Assembly (NCBI GenBank): GCA_964449285.1
Contig: CAYUZX010000008.1
Location: 4,070 to 68,069, forward strand
Origin: QYOJ01 sp964449285
GTDB lineage: Bacteria > Bacteroidota > Bacteroidia > Bacteroidales > FEN-979
Direction: 5' to 3'
Length of the DNA: 64,000 bases
A program made the position numbers and the translations under genes. Below are positions 47,837-55,594 of this stretch, one piece after another. Position 1 is the stretch's first letter. Every line of letters starts with the position of its first letter. A model generated the notes under the pieces. It did no database searches. It was not told where the DNA came from and saw nothing but the letters and a program-made list of their open reading frames with translations.

Positions 47837-48445
47837 TTATATCTTCTCCTCCGAATGCTTGAGGATCTGGTAGAGGAATTCCCTGGAGCGGAAGAGTTGG
47901 GCTTTAACCGTTCCCAGCGGAAGGTCGAGTTCAGTGGCAATCTCTTCGTACGACCACTCTTTGAAGTACCGTAATTCGATCAGATTACGATAGTGGGGCT
48001 TCAGCTTCTCCACCACCTCACGCATCAGTTTGATCTTCTGCTTTTCGATCACCTTCTCTTCCGGATCAAGTGTAGTGGCAGCCATGTTGGTGGGGTAATC
48101 ATCCCTGTCGTTGTCATGATCACCTGGATTATCTGCAAAGACGATACGCTTGGATTTTCGCAGGAAGTCGATACAATTATTTGCGGCAATCTTGAAGAGC
48201 CAGGTGCTGAAAGCATAATCGGGGGAGTATTGGTTCAGCTTCCTGAAAGCCTTGCCGAATGCTTCGATCGTAAGATCTTCAGCATCCGTAGGGTTGTTTG
48301 TCATCTTCAGAAGAAGGAAATAGAGGGAATCGCGGTAGTTATTCAGCAACTCAGCATACGCTTTTTGATCCCCGTTTTCCAGGGCTTTCTTGACCAACCT
48401 GTAATCGCGTTGTGCCTTTTCGGTGAGATGAGATGCTACTTCCAT
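47837..48445 (-). CDS. RpoE-like ECF RNA polymerase sigma factor
   Basis: A 202-residue sigma factor. Region 2 is DSLYFLLLKMTNNPTDAEDLTIEAFGKAFRKLNQYSPDYAFSTWLFKIAANNCIDFLRK, and region 4 is LKPHYRNLIELRYFKEWSYEEIATELDLPLGTVKAQLFRSREFLYQIL, a clear sigma-70 r4 helix-turn-helix. A charged linker (DNPGDHDNDRDDYP) separates them. No anti-sigma gene follows it. This close match to the conserved Bacteroidota RpoE suggests a general envelope or housekeeping role. Its ATG overlaps the stop of the upstream glycosyltransferase gene by 10 bases, so the two are coupled. Confidence 0.92.
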   Translation of the reverse strand: MEVASHLTEKAQRDYRLVKKALENGDQKAYAELLNNYRDSLYFLLLKMTNNPTDAEDLTIEAFGKAFRKLNQYSPDYAFSTWLFKIAANNCIDFLRKSKRIVFADNPGDHDNDRDDYPTNMAATTLDPEEKVIEKQKIKLMREVVEKLKPHYRNLIELRYFKEWSYEEIATELDLPLGTVKAQLFRSREFLYQILKHSEEKI

Positions 48446-49605
48446 TTACGGGGTTTGACCATGAAGTTCGTTCCGATGAGTATGACCTGAAGGAGGATAG
48501 TCATCCATTCCAGCAGCGGGATCCAGGCTATCAGCTGCTTTTCCTGAAGTCTCTTCATACACCGGCCAACAACTACATACTGGCTTACCAACTCCAGCAA
48601 AAGTACACTTAAAACAAATATCCATGCGAACTTCCAGGCAAGAAGTAATGCCAACAGCACCCAGAAGACCAGTTGCGTTGCACTATACAAGCCAAGCAGA
48701 AATTTATGCAAAAAGCGGTAATGGGATCCTGTTGTCATATGACGCCTCTTCTGGGTAAACCACTTCCCAACTGATTCTTTCGGTTCGGAATAGGTAAAAG
48801 CTCCCGGGTTTCGCTGTACTCCGGTATTTTTCTTTCGTGCTACCCGGTTGATGAACAGGTCGTCATCACCGCTGCTAATCCTGTAGTGAGAGATAAATCC
48901 TTTCTGTTGATAGAAGAGGTTCTTCCTATAGGCCAGGTTCCGCCCCACGCCCATATATGGGATTCCGGCCATCGCGAAGGAGAGATATTGGATAGCCACC
49001 TGTACGGTCTCGAAACGGATCAGCGTGTTCAGGAGCCCTTTACGTTTCTCATAAGGCCCAAAGCCAAGGATGATCTCTTTATCATCCGTAAAAGCTTCCT
49101 GCATCAGCCTCACCCACTGGCTGCCGGCTGGACGACAATCGGCATCAGTGAGAAGGATGATCTCATGCCTTGCTGATTTGATCCCAATGGAGAGTGGGAA
49201 TTTCTTTCCTGTGAAAAAGTTGAGGTCCCTCTGGATAGAGACAACTTTCAGGTGTTTGTGACGCTCGGCCAACTCCGACAAGAGGGAGGAAGTATCATCG
49301 TCGGAGGCATGATCCACAACCACGACTTCATACAACGGATAATCCTGTTCAAGAATTAATGGCAGGTTCTTGATCAAATGATGATACTCGTTGTGGGCAC
49401 AGATTACGATGGAAACGCCACTTGGTTGAGGATCGAGGGTTGAGGGTCGGGGGGCGTGGCTTTTTGTTTCCTTGTGCCTTTGTCCCGTTGTCCCTAATCT
49501 GAAGAATATTGCCCAGAAGAATACCATCTGCACCAGAAAACAAAATCCATAGAGGATACACAGGGAGAAGAGAACGGGGTTTGGGTTAACGAAAGCATCT
49601 GGCAT
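48436..49605 (-). CDS. Membrane-bound family 2 glycosyltransferase
   Basis: A 389-residue processive-type GT2. An N-terminal helix (FSLCILYGFCFLVQMVFFWAIFF) precedes the catalytic domain: VSIVICAHNEYHHLIKNLPLIL, VVVDHASDDDTSSLL, ILLTDADCRPAG (DxD) and GDDDLFINR, with an RRHMTTG version of the (Q/R)xxRW motif. The C terminus has two or three more helices. The stretch between the first helix and the catalytic domain (about residues 38-62) is encoded by a heptamer array and an octamer array at 49425-49494, so it is repeat-derived. Acceptor and sugar are unknown. It precedes the sigma gene with a 10-base overlap. Confidence 0.88.
   Translation of the reverse strand: MPDAFVNPNPVLFSLCILYGFCFLVQMVFFWAIFFRLGTTGQRHKETKSHAPRPSTLDPQPSGVSIVICAHNEYHHLIKNLPLILEQDYPLYEVVVVDHASDDDTSSLLSELAERHKHLKVVSIQRDLNFFTGKKFPLSIGIKSARHEIILLTDADCRPAGSQWVRLMQEAFTDDKEIILGFGPYEKRKGLLNTLIRFETVQVAIQYLSFAMAGIPYMGVGRNLAYRKNLFYQQKGFISHYRISSGDDDLFINRVARKKNTGVQRNPGAFTYSEPKESVGKWFTQKRRHMTTGSHYRFLHKFLLGLYSATQLVFWVLLALLLAWKFAWIFVLSVLLLELVSQYVVVGRCMKRLQEKQLIAWIPLLEWMTILLQVILIGTNFMVKPRKWK
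49425..49494. repeat. Heptamer array plus octamer array inside the glycosyltransferase gene
   Basis: Four heptamers (GTTGAGG, ATCGAGG, GTTGAGG, GTCGGGG; 49425-49452) and, after 10 bases, four octamers (TTTGTTTC, CTTGTGCC, TTTGTCCC, GTTGTCCC; 49463-49494). Both are read in frame on the minus strand and give a low-complexity linker (KETKSHAPRPSTLDPQPSG). Confidence 0.85.
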
Positions 49606-49662
49606 TTAACAAGATTTAACAGGTGGAAACAGCAAATTTATTCAATATCCTAAAATAAAACC

Positions 49663-49670
49663 TACCTTTG
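49663..49670 (+). promoter_or_regulatory. Putative -7 element (TACCTTTG) for tgt
   Basis: TACCTTTG fits TAnnTTTG and is 70 bases upstream of the tgt ATG. No clear -33 TTG is seen. Confidence 0.4.
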
Positions 49671-49739
49671 TCGAAAAATTGCGATAACCATTAATATCTG
49701 TGCTTTCGGAGCATTTAGAGAGAAGATCTTTCGCAATTC

Positions 49740-50870
49740 ATGACCTTCACCATCACCCATACAGATCCCGGAACTTCAGCCCGGGCCGGTTTGCTGAAGA
49801 CCGATCACGGGACCATTGAATCACCCTTTTTTATGCCGGTGGGGACTGCAGGATCTGTCAAAGCACTCCACATGAGCCAGCTACGAGATGATATTCAGGC
49901 CCAGATCATGCTCTCCAACACCTACCATCTTTATTTACGACCGGGTGCGGATATCGTCTCAGCAGCTGGTGGAATCCACCGGTTTAATGGCTGGAGTAAA
50001 CCTGTTTTGACCGATAGTGGTGGCTACCAGGTCTATTCATTAGCCAACATCAGGAAATTTAAAGAGGACGGAGTCGTCTTTCAGTCACACATCGATGGGT
50101 CAAAACACACCTTCACTCCCGAGTCGGTAATCGATATCCAGCGAACTCTTGGCGCCGATATCATCATGGCTTTTGACGAATGCACACCCTACCCCTGTGA
50201 ATACGACTATGCGGCCAAATCGATGACCCGGACCCATCGGTGGCTAAAGCGATGCATCACCCAATTCGAAGCAACGGCCTGTCGGTATGGTTATTCCCAG
50301 AGCCTCTTTCCCATTGTTCAGGGGAGTGTTTACAAAGACCTGCGTGTGCAATCTGCCGAGTTTATCGCTTCCTGCAATGCAGAAGGGAATGCCATCGGCG
50401 GCTTATCCGTGGGTGAACCGGCACCGGTAATGTATGAGATGACAGAGGCTGTAACGAACATCTTACCTGCCAATAAACCCAGGTACCTAATGGGCGTGGG
50501 AACTCCCGCAAATATCCTGGAGAACATCGCCCTTGGTGTCGACATGTTCGATTGCGTGATCCCAACCCGGAACGGGAGAAACGGGATGCTTTTTACACGC
50601 CAGGGAATCATCAACATCAAAAATAAAAAGTGGATGGATGACTTCTCTCCGCTGGATCCGGAAGGCGAGACCTTTGCTGACCATGAGTATTCCAGAGCAT
50701 TCCTCCGGCACCTTTTCATCTCCAAAGAGATGCTGGCAGCCATGATTGCCACAACGCACAACCTCGGCTTCTACATGTGGCTTATGCGGGAATCACGCAA
50801 GCAGATCAGGGAGGGTACTTTCAGGAGTTGGAAAGAGAAAATGGTAGTTCAACTGATGCAACGACTCTGA
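49740..50870 (+). CDS. tgt: tRNA-guanine(34) transglycosylase
   Basis: Tgt exchanges guanine 34 of tRNA(Asp, Asn, His, Tyr) for the queuine precursor preQ1. The 376 residues show LTDSGGYQVYSL (base-recognition Asp), IGGLSVGEP, and the nucleophile region MFDCVIPTRNGRNGMLFT. The usual bacterial zinc site, with three Cys and one His shortly after PLDP, reads DPEGETFADHEYSRAFLRHLF here: the Cys residues are absent, while the later His is kept. Members of this phylum appear to share this change, but I cannot check. It is followed 3 bases later by the LptF/G gene. Confidence 0.93.
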   Translation: MTFTITHTDPGTSARAGLLKTDHGTIESPFFMPVGTAGSVKALHMSQLRDDIQAQIMLSNTYHLYLRPGADIVSAAGGIHRFNGWSKPVLTDSGGYQVYSLANIRKFKEDGVVFQSHIDGSKHTFTPESVIDIQRTLGADIIMAFDECTPYPCEYDYAAKSMTRTHRWLKRCITQFEATACRYGYSQSLFPIVQGSVYKDLRVQSAEFIASCNAEGNAIGGLSVGEPAPVMYEMTEAVTNILPANKPRYLMGVGTPANILENIALGVDMFDCVIPTRNGRNGMLFTRQGIINIKNKKWMDDFSPLDPEGETFADHEYSRAFLRHLFISKEMLAAMIATTHNLGFYMWLMRESRKQIREGTFRSWKEKMVVQLMQRL

Positions 50871-50873
50871 CCA

Positions 50874-51950
50874 GTGAAAAAGATCGACATCTATATCATC
50901 AAGAAGTTCCTGGGTACATTTTTCTTTACCCTCCTGCTGCTGATCTTCATTGTTATTGTCTTCGACATCTCGGAAAAGATCGATGATTTCCTGAAAAACG
51001 ACGCACCTTTCGGAGCTATCATCATCGATTACTACCTGAATTTCATCCCCTATTTCATCAACCTCTTCAGCTATCTCCTAACTTTCATCGCCGTCATCTT
51101 TTTTACTTCCCGGATGGCCTCCCGGAGTGAGATCATCGCCATTCTCAGCAGCGGAATCAGTTTCTGGCGGATGCTGGTTCCATTTCTGGTTTCCGCCGTG
51201 ATTCTCGGGCTTCTCTCTTTCCTGCTGGCCAATTTCATCATTCCCCGCACCAACCAGACGATGTTTGAGTTCGAAAACAAATATATCCGGGATCCGCGGA
51301 GATACAGCGATATGAACGTTCATAAGCAGATCAGTCCAGGTATCTTCATTTACATGGAAAACTTCAACCTAAAGAACAACACAGGCTGGAAGTTTTCCCT
51401 TGAGGAGTTTGAAGGCCAGATCCTAAAGTACAAACTCAAAGGAGATAAAATCTCGTTTGACTCAGTTACTGAGAAATGGAAAATTGATAACTACTATACC
51501 AGAGAGATCAACGGCCTTGAGGAGTCGATCACCAAAGGCGTCCAGATGGATACACTGTTGCCAATCAAACCCGGGGATTTCGTTGAGGATGTGGAGGAGA
51601 TCAAGGTCTTGGGATATATGAAACTCAAGGAGGTGATCGGGAAAAAGCTCCTTCGCGGCGATCCCGATGTGATCCACTACCAGGTCAAACAGTACGAACG
51701 TATTGCCCACCCCTTTGCTACGATCATCCTCACCCTGATCGGCGTGGCTGTCTCCTCCAGGAAAGTGAGAGGAGGGATAGGGTATCACCTCGGGTTAGGA
51801 CTCTCCCTGACTTTTATGTATATTCTCTTTATGCAAATATCAGCAGTCTTCAGTATCTTTGGGAACCTCACCCCGATGTTAGCCGTGTGGTTACCAAACA
51901 TCTTCTTCACTGTTGTTGCCGCTTTCATGCTGTGGAAAACACCGAGATAG
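50874..51950 (+). CDS. LptF/LptG-family LPS export permease
   Basis: A 358-residue inner-membrane subunit of the LPS-extracting ABC transporter. It starts at GTG 50874, 3 bases after the tgt stop. Transmembrane helices are at about 15-35 (FLGTFFFTLLLLIFIVIVF), 55-80 and 100-125; a periplasmic beta-jellyroll domain (about 140-265) follows; three helices complete the C terminus (PFATIILTLIGVAVSS; LGLSLTFMYILFMQISAVF; LPNIFFTVVAAFMLW). LptF and LptG cannot be told apart from this sequence. The partner ATPase LptB is not in the window. Confidence 0.9.
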   Translation: MKKIDIYIIKKFLGTFFFTLLLLIFIVIVFDISEKIDDFLKNDAPFGAIIIDYYLNFIPYFINLFSYLLTFIAVIFFTSRMASRSEIIAILSSGISFWRMLVPFLVSAVILGLLSFLLANFIIPRTNQTMFEFENKYIRDPRRYSDMNVHKQISPGIFIYMENFNLKNNTGWKFSLEEFEGQILKYKLKGDKISFDSVTEKWKIDNYYTREINGLEESITKGVQMDTLLPIKPGDFVEDVEEIKVLGYMKLKEVIGKKLLRGDPDVIHYQVKQYERIAHPFATIILTLIGVAVSSRKVRGGIGYHLGLGLSLTFMYILFMQISAVFSIFGNLTPMLAVWLPNIFFTVVAAFMLWKTPR

Positions 51951-52746
51951 TTCCACAGTTGGCAAACTGCCAACTGCCAACTGCCAACTGTGGACTGAAT
52001 AAGCCGAATACCGCTGCCCCGCTGCCACTCATGGCTGCATAGAGAGCTCCCTGGTTGTAAAGCTCCTCTTTGATCTCACGGATGACAGGATATTTTGCCA
52101 TCACTGGTTTCTCGAAGTCGTTGATAAGAGTCCCTTTCCACTCTTCAACGGGCAGCAGGATGATCTCTTTCAGAGAGCGTTTGGGCTTCCGGGGAGTGAC
52201 CATCGCATAAGCTTCCGGGGTGCTGACATGAACATCAGGCACCGACACCACAACCTGGTATCCCGAGAGGTCCAGATCGATTGATTCAAACTGATCGCCC
52301 CGGCCGAAGGCAAACACCGGCCGGTTTTCGATGAAAAAGGCACAATCACTGCCCAGCTTTCTGGCGAGATCCTGCAACTGGGAATCCGTAAACTCCAACT
52401 GCCAGAGGTCATTCAACAGTTTAAGGGCAAATGCAGCGTCCGATGAGCCTCCTCCGAGTCCTGCTCCCATGGGGATAACTTTGTGAAGGTGGATCTTGAG
52501 GCTGGCATCTGTCATCAATCTTGCCGCTTTCAACACCAGGTTCGATTCCGGATCGCCGTGGACTGGGGTACCGGTAGTATCAAATTCAATGCCTTCCTTA
52601 TCGGATGGTATGATCTCCAGCGCGTCACGGAGGTTGATGGGATAGAAAACCGTTTCGATGTTGTGGAAGCCATCCGGTCGTTTTTCAACAACCTGCAGTC
52701 CGAGGTTTATTTTGGCGTTGGGGAAAGAGATCACGGGATAATTCAA
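51925..52746 (-). CDS. ispE: 4-diphosphocytidyl-2-C-methyl-D-erythritol kinase
   Basis: IspE phosphorylates CDP-methylerythritol in the MEP isoprenoid pathway. The 273-residue GHMP kinase shows FPNAKINLGLQVVEKRPDGFHNIETVFYPI at the N terminus, the ATP-binding PMGAGLGGGSSDAAFAL and a C-terminal MSGSGAAVFGLF. The last ~20 residues (from LAVGSWQFANC) are encoded by the AACTGCC heptamer array at 51965-51992, and the gene runs 26 bases into the 3' end of the LptF/G gene on the other strand. The native terminus has probably been replaced by repeat sequence, beyond the conserved fold. Confidence 0.93.
   Translation of the reverse strand: MNYPVISFPNAKINLGLQVVEKRPDGFHNIETVFYPINLRDALEIIPSDKEGIEFDTTGTPVHGDPESNLVLKAARLMTDASLKIHLHKVIPMGAGLGGGSSDAAFALKLLNDLWQLEFTDSQLQDLARKLGSDCAFFIENRPVFAFGRGDQFESIDLDLSGYQVVVSVPDVHVSTPEAYAMVTPRKPKRSLKEIILLPVEEWKGTLINDFEKPVMAKYPVIREIKEELYNQGALYAAMSGSGAAVFGLFSPQLAVGSWQFANCGTISVFSTA
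51965..51992. repeat. Heptamer array AACTGCC, four units, at ispE 3' end
   Basis: Three perfect AACTGCC units and AACTGTG. The array is flanked by AGTTGGCA on the left, so it also forms a potential hairpin (AGTTGGCA with TGCCAACT) at the junction of two convergent genes. Confidence 0.85.
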
Positions 52747-52831
52747 CTATAAAATGTAAACTACAATATGTAAAATTACTAATTCCTCCGTATCTTTACA
52801 AAATGGCGCCAAACTACCAGAAATCATTCTT

Positions 52832-52863
52832 TTGTTCACTTGTCCACTCGTTCGCTCGTCCGC
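52832..52863. repeat. Octamer array of four units upstream of the lipocalin gene
   Basis: TTGTTCAC, TTGTCCAC, TCGTTCGC and TCGTCCGC. The word family TTGTCCNC is shared with 15062 and 49463. Confidence 0.8.
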
Positions 52864-52892
52864 TTTGCAAACATCAACCAATCCAAATTCTC

Positions 52893-53414
52893 ATGAACCG
52901 ATTCATTATCCTTTCCATCATGCTAAGCCTTTTCAGAACTACCTCAGCTCAAACGCCTGTAACGGTGGTCAAAGAAGTCGACCTGAACCGCTACATGGGT
53001 ACCTGGTATGAGATTGCCCGACTGCCTAACTCGTTCGAACGTGGGTTGAAATGTACCACAGCCACGTACGAGATACGGGACGACGGCAGAGTGACTGTGA
53101 TCAACCGCGGAGTTGATGTTTACGATCCGTCCAAAACCGACGAAGCCAAAGGCGTTGCCTGGATTCCCGATCCTGCCCAACCGGGCAAACTGAAGGTCAG
53201 GTTCTTCTGGCCCTTTTCGGGAGATTACTGGATCATCGATCTCGATCCCGATTATCAGTATGTGCTCGTTGGTTCTCCCAACCACAAGTATTTGTGGGTG
53301 CTTGCCCGGACGAAATTTATTTCTGATGAAGTCTACCTGGGATTGCTCCAAAAAGCAAAGGAGGACGGATTTGAACTGGCCAACCTGATCAAGGTCAGCC
53401 AGTATTGCGATTGA
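52893..53414 (+). CDS. Bacterial lipocalin (Blc-like)
   Basis: About 173 residues from ATG 52893, chosen because a signal peptide begins there (FIILSIMLSLFRTTSAQ). The lipocalin signature VDLNRYMGTWYEIARLPNSFERGLKC gives the GxW motif, followed by TATYEIRDDGRVTVINRG and the second conserved region DPDYQYVLVGSPNHKYLWVLARTKFISD. The family binds lipophilic ligands such as lysophospholipids. Unlike E. coli Blc, no lipobox Cys is seen, so it is predicted to be soluble in the periplasm. The 3' end nearly touches that of the convergent peroxidase gene. Confidence 0.92.
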   Translation: MNRFIILSIMLSLFRTTSAQTPVTVVKEVDLNRYMGTWYEIARLPNSFERGLKCTTATYEIRDDGRVTVINRGVDVYDPSKTDEAKGVAWIPDPAQPGKLKVRFFWPFSGDYWIIDLDPDYQYVLVGSPNHKYLWVLARTKFISDEVYLGLLQKAKEDGFELANLIKVSQYCD

Positions 53415-54542
53415 TCAGGGCAGATCGGGCATCCCAAATGCAGGATTGGTCACAAAGGAACTATCGGTCAGCGTCAGTAAAAAAGCCTTCAGGTCGGCTT
53501 TCTCGGTAGGGGTCAGCTGATTCCCGTTCGTAGAGATGTGGTGCATCAGCGGATTGACGTAGGGCGACCAAACCAGTCCTGAACTGTAAAAGTCAATGAC
53601 CTCATCGATGGTATTAAATCTTCCATCGTGCATGTAAGGCGCCGTGAATGCCAGATTACGAAGGGTAGGTGCTTTATATGCCCCGATATCTCCCACGTTC
53701 CCCGAAACCTGGTACCTGTCTCCTTGGTCTGTAAAAACAGAATCCTTCCCATTGTTGTAAAACAAGTTGGTCGTGAAGAGCGGGTTTCCTTCCCCTCCGT
53801 GGCAATGGAAACAATCGCCCCCCTCTTCTGTCATAAAAAGGACATAGCCCAGAAGTTCACTCTGGTTCAGCTGAACTTCACCCCTGAGATAACGGTCAAA
53901 CCTGGAATCGGCACTGATGAGGGTGCGAACAAACTGGGCAATCGCCCTCCCCATGTTTTTTGTAGTCACAGTCGAGCTTCCGAATGCTTTCTCAAATAGT
54001 TCCGGATATCCCGGAATGCTTTGGATCAATGCTTTGGCCAAATTGGTATCGCTGTTCATCTCATGTGGCGCCACGATGCCCATCCATACCAGGTCTTCCA
54101 GATGTCGGATGCCGGATGCCGGATTATCCGGATAGACTCTCCCGTTCCAGAGGTAGCCTGAGTGAGTCCATACCAAATTGATCATCGGCATCATATAATG
54201 TGGAGTAAGGATCCCTGTAACACCGAAAGGATGTCCTCCGGTATACCTGGGATGGTCAATACCACATTCAAAGGAGCAGGATTGAAGATGGCACGTGGCG
54301 CAGGTCATCATGGAATCGGGATGGGTACGGCCCGAAATCCGGCCGTCATAAAAGAGCATCCTCCCCAGCTCAACTCCTTCAACAGTCATCGGGTTGTCTT
54401 CAGGGATATTCAATTGTGTCGGAAACCGGAATGGGATCTCGATCTGGTAAGGTGTCGGCTGATACGAAGACGCAGGCGGATCGCTCTTTTTACAGGAAAA
54501 AAGCGCCAGCAGGAGGATGATGTATGGGATTCTTTTATTCAT
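53415..54542 (-). CDS. Di-haem cytochrome c peroxidase / MauG-like lipoprotein
   Basis: A 375-residue periplasmic protein with a lipoprotein signal (PYIILLLALFSC then KKSDPP). Two c-type haem sites are present: CATCH (~85, followed by a Cys-rich QSCSFEC) and CFHCH (~240, in EGGDCFHCHGGEG). The later APTLRNLAFTAPYMHDGRF is the conserved Met/Tyr region of the family. It would reduce hydrogen peroxide or oxidise a partner. The peptide DNPASGIRHLED is encoded by a four-unit heptamer array at 54101-54128. It overlaps ung by 4 bases (ATGA), so the genes are coupled. Confidence 0.9.
   Translation of the reverse strand: MNKRIPYIILLLALFSCKKSDPPASSYQPTPYQIEIPFRFPTQLNIPEDNPMTVEGVELGRMLFYDGRISGRTHPDSMMTCATCHLQSCSFECGIDHPRYTGGHPFGVTGILTPHYMMPMINLVWTHSGYLWNGRVYPDNPASGIRHLEDLVWMGIVAPHEMNSDTNLAKALIQSIPGYPELFEKAFGSSTVTTKNMGRAIAQFVRTLISADSRFDRYLRGEVQLNQSELLGYVLFMTEEGGDCFHCHGGEGNPLFTTNLFYNNGKDSVFTDQGDRYQVSGNVGDIGAYKAPTLRNLAFTAPYMHDGRFNTIDEVIDFYSSGLVWSPYVNPLMHHISTNGNQLTPTEKADLKAFLLTLTDSSFVTNPAFGMPDLP
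54101..54128. repeat. Heptamer array GATGCCG, four units, inside the peroxidase gene
   Basis: GATGTCG, GATGCCG twice and GATTATC. In frame on the minus strand it encodes a short insertion between the two haem domains. Confidence 0.8.
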
Positions 54543-55249
54543 ATGTCTAATTCAGTGGGCAGTGGGCAGTTGGCCAGGCTCCAGTCGATCTCCTCTTTAC
54601 CCATCTGCTTGAGCAAAGCATTTACCTGAGAAAAATGCCGGCAACCGAAAAACCCTCTGGATGCCGACAAAGGGGATGGATGAGGAGCAGTGAGGATGAA
54701 GTGTTTTGATACGTCAATTAGCTCCCGTTTGGCGATAGCAAAATTTCCCCATAGAAGAAATATCACTCCTTCCCGCTTTTCCGATATAGCCCGAATCGCG
54801 GCATCGGTAAATTGCTCCCACCCTTTTCCCTGATGCGATCCGGCCTGGTTTTCACGAACAGTAAGCGTTGCGTTCAATAACAAGACGCCCTGGTCAGCCC
54901 ACCGCGTAAGATTCCCATTAGCCTGAGGAAAGATTCCTAAATCAGCTTTAATCTCTTTGAAAATATTGATAAGAGAAGGAGGAAGAGGTATCCCTTCCGG
55001 GACAGAGAAACAGAGTCCGTGAGCCTGCCCGTAACTATGATAGGGATCCTGACCAATTATCACCACCTTCACCTGTTCGAATGGTGTATGATTGAATGCG
55101 TTAAAGATTAGGGCGCCGGGAGGAAAAACCCTGAATCGCTTTTTCTCCCCTACCAGAAATTCCTTCAATGCTCCAAAATAGGGCTGGTCAAACACCGGGC
55201 TGAGAACAGCTTTCCAACTCTCCTCGATGAGAGGATCAATTTTCTGCAT
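54539..55249 (-). CDS. ung: Uracil-DNA glycosylase (family 1)
   Basis: Ung removes uracil from DNA to start base excision repair. The 236 residues show the water-activating motif VVIGQDPYHSYGQAHGLCFSVP, GVLLLNATLTVR, FLLWGNFA and the Leu-intercalation loop HPSPLSASRGFFGCRHFSQVN. All key family residues are present. The last residues (CPLPTELDI) run through a three-unit CAGTGGG heptamer array at 54553-54573. The peroxidase gene follows with a 4-base overlap. Confidence 0.95.
   Translation of the reverse strand: MQKIDPLIEESWKAVLSPVFDQPYFGALKEFLVGEKKRFRVFPPGALIFNAFNHTPFEQVKVVIIGQDPYHSYGQAHGLCFSVPEGIPLPPSLINIFKEIKADLGIFPQANGNLTRWADQGVLLLNATLTVRENQAGSHQGKGWEQFTDAAIRAISEKREGVIFLLWGNFAIAKRELIDVSKHFILTAPHPSPLSASRGFFGCRHFSQVNALLKQMGKEEIDWSLANCPLPTELDI
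54553..54573. repeat. Heptamer array of three units (CAGTGGG)
   Basis: CAGTGGG, CAGTGGG and CAGTTGG at the 3' end of ung. Confidence 0.7.
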
Positions 55250-55374
55250 GGTTAAATTATAAACGGATAGAAGTTAATAACTTTACGCAATAACTGTTGA
55301 AATAAGTTGTCAGTAACATAGAATTGGTTAATTTTGCATCCAAATTGCCTGATATGAGTCTATCCATCAAAAAT

Positions 55375-55500
55375 ATGAAAAAAATCGTCATTATGATGTT
55401 AACGGTCATAGTGGTTGGCATGATTGTCTCTTCATGCACATCTGGTCAGCGATGTGCCGCATATGGTGAACGAAGCCGGTACCAGGTAGAACGACATTAA
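55375..55500 (+). CDS. Small lipoprotein (about 41 residues)
   Basis: ATG 55375 opens a 41-residue reading frame (an in-frame ATG at 55354 would add seven residues). It has a clear lipoprotein signal: MKKIVIMMLTVIVVGMIVSS then C at residue 21. The mature peptide is only CTSGQRCAAYGERSRYQVERH, about 21 residues with one extra Cys. Very short lipoproteins with a C-A-Y-G-like core are common in Bacteroidota, but I know no function. The codon pattern and signal peptide make it credible despite its size. Confidence 0.65.
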   Translation: MKKIVIMMLTVIVVGMIVSSCTSGQRCAAYGERSRYQVERH

Positions 55501-55518
55501 CGAAGTACAATTTATTCC

Positions 55519-55558
55519 ATAAAAGTAGGGGCAATTCATGAATTGCCCCTACTTTTAT
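55519..55558. repeat. Perfect 40-bp palindrome
   Basis: The sequence reads the same on both strands for 40 bases, with centre GGGGCAATTCATGAATTGCC and outer arms AAAAGTA / TACTTTT. It could form a 20-bp stem ending in a U-rich run and act as a bidirectional terminator after the small lipoprotein, but its outer arm matches the repeat at 28668, so it is probably a dispersed element. Confidence 0.8.
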
Positions 55559-55561
55559 TTT

Positions 55562-55569
55562 TACCTTTG
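55562..55569 (+). promoter_or_regulatory. Putative -7 element (TACCTTTG)
   Basis: TACCTTTG lies 25 bases upstream of ATG 55595 and directly after the palindrome. A TTG at 55543-55545 inside the palindrome is 16 bases upstream. Confidence 0.4.
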
Positions 55570-55594
55570 TGCCAATACACTAGTTCTTCAGCGA

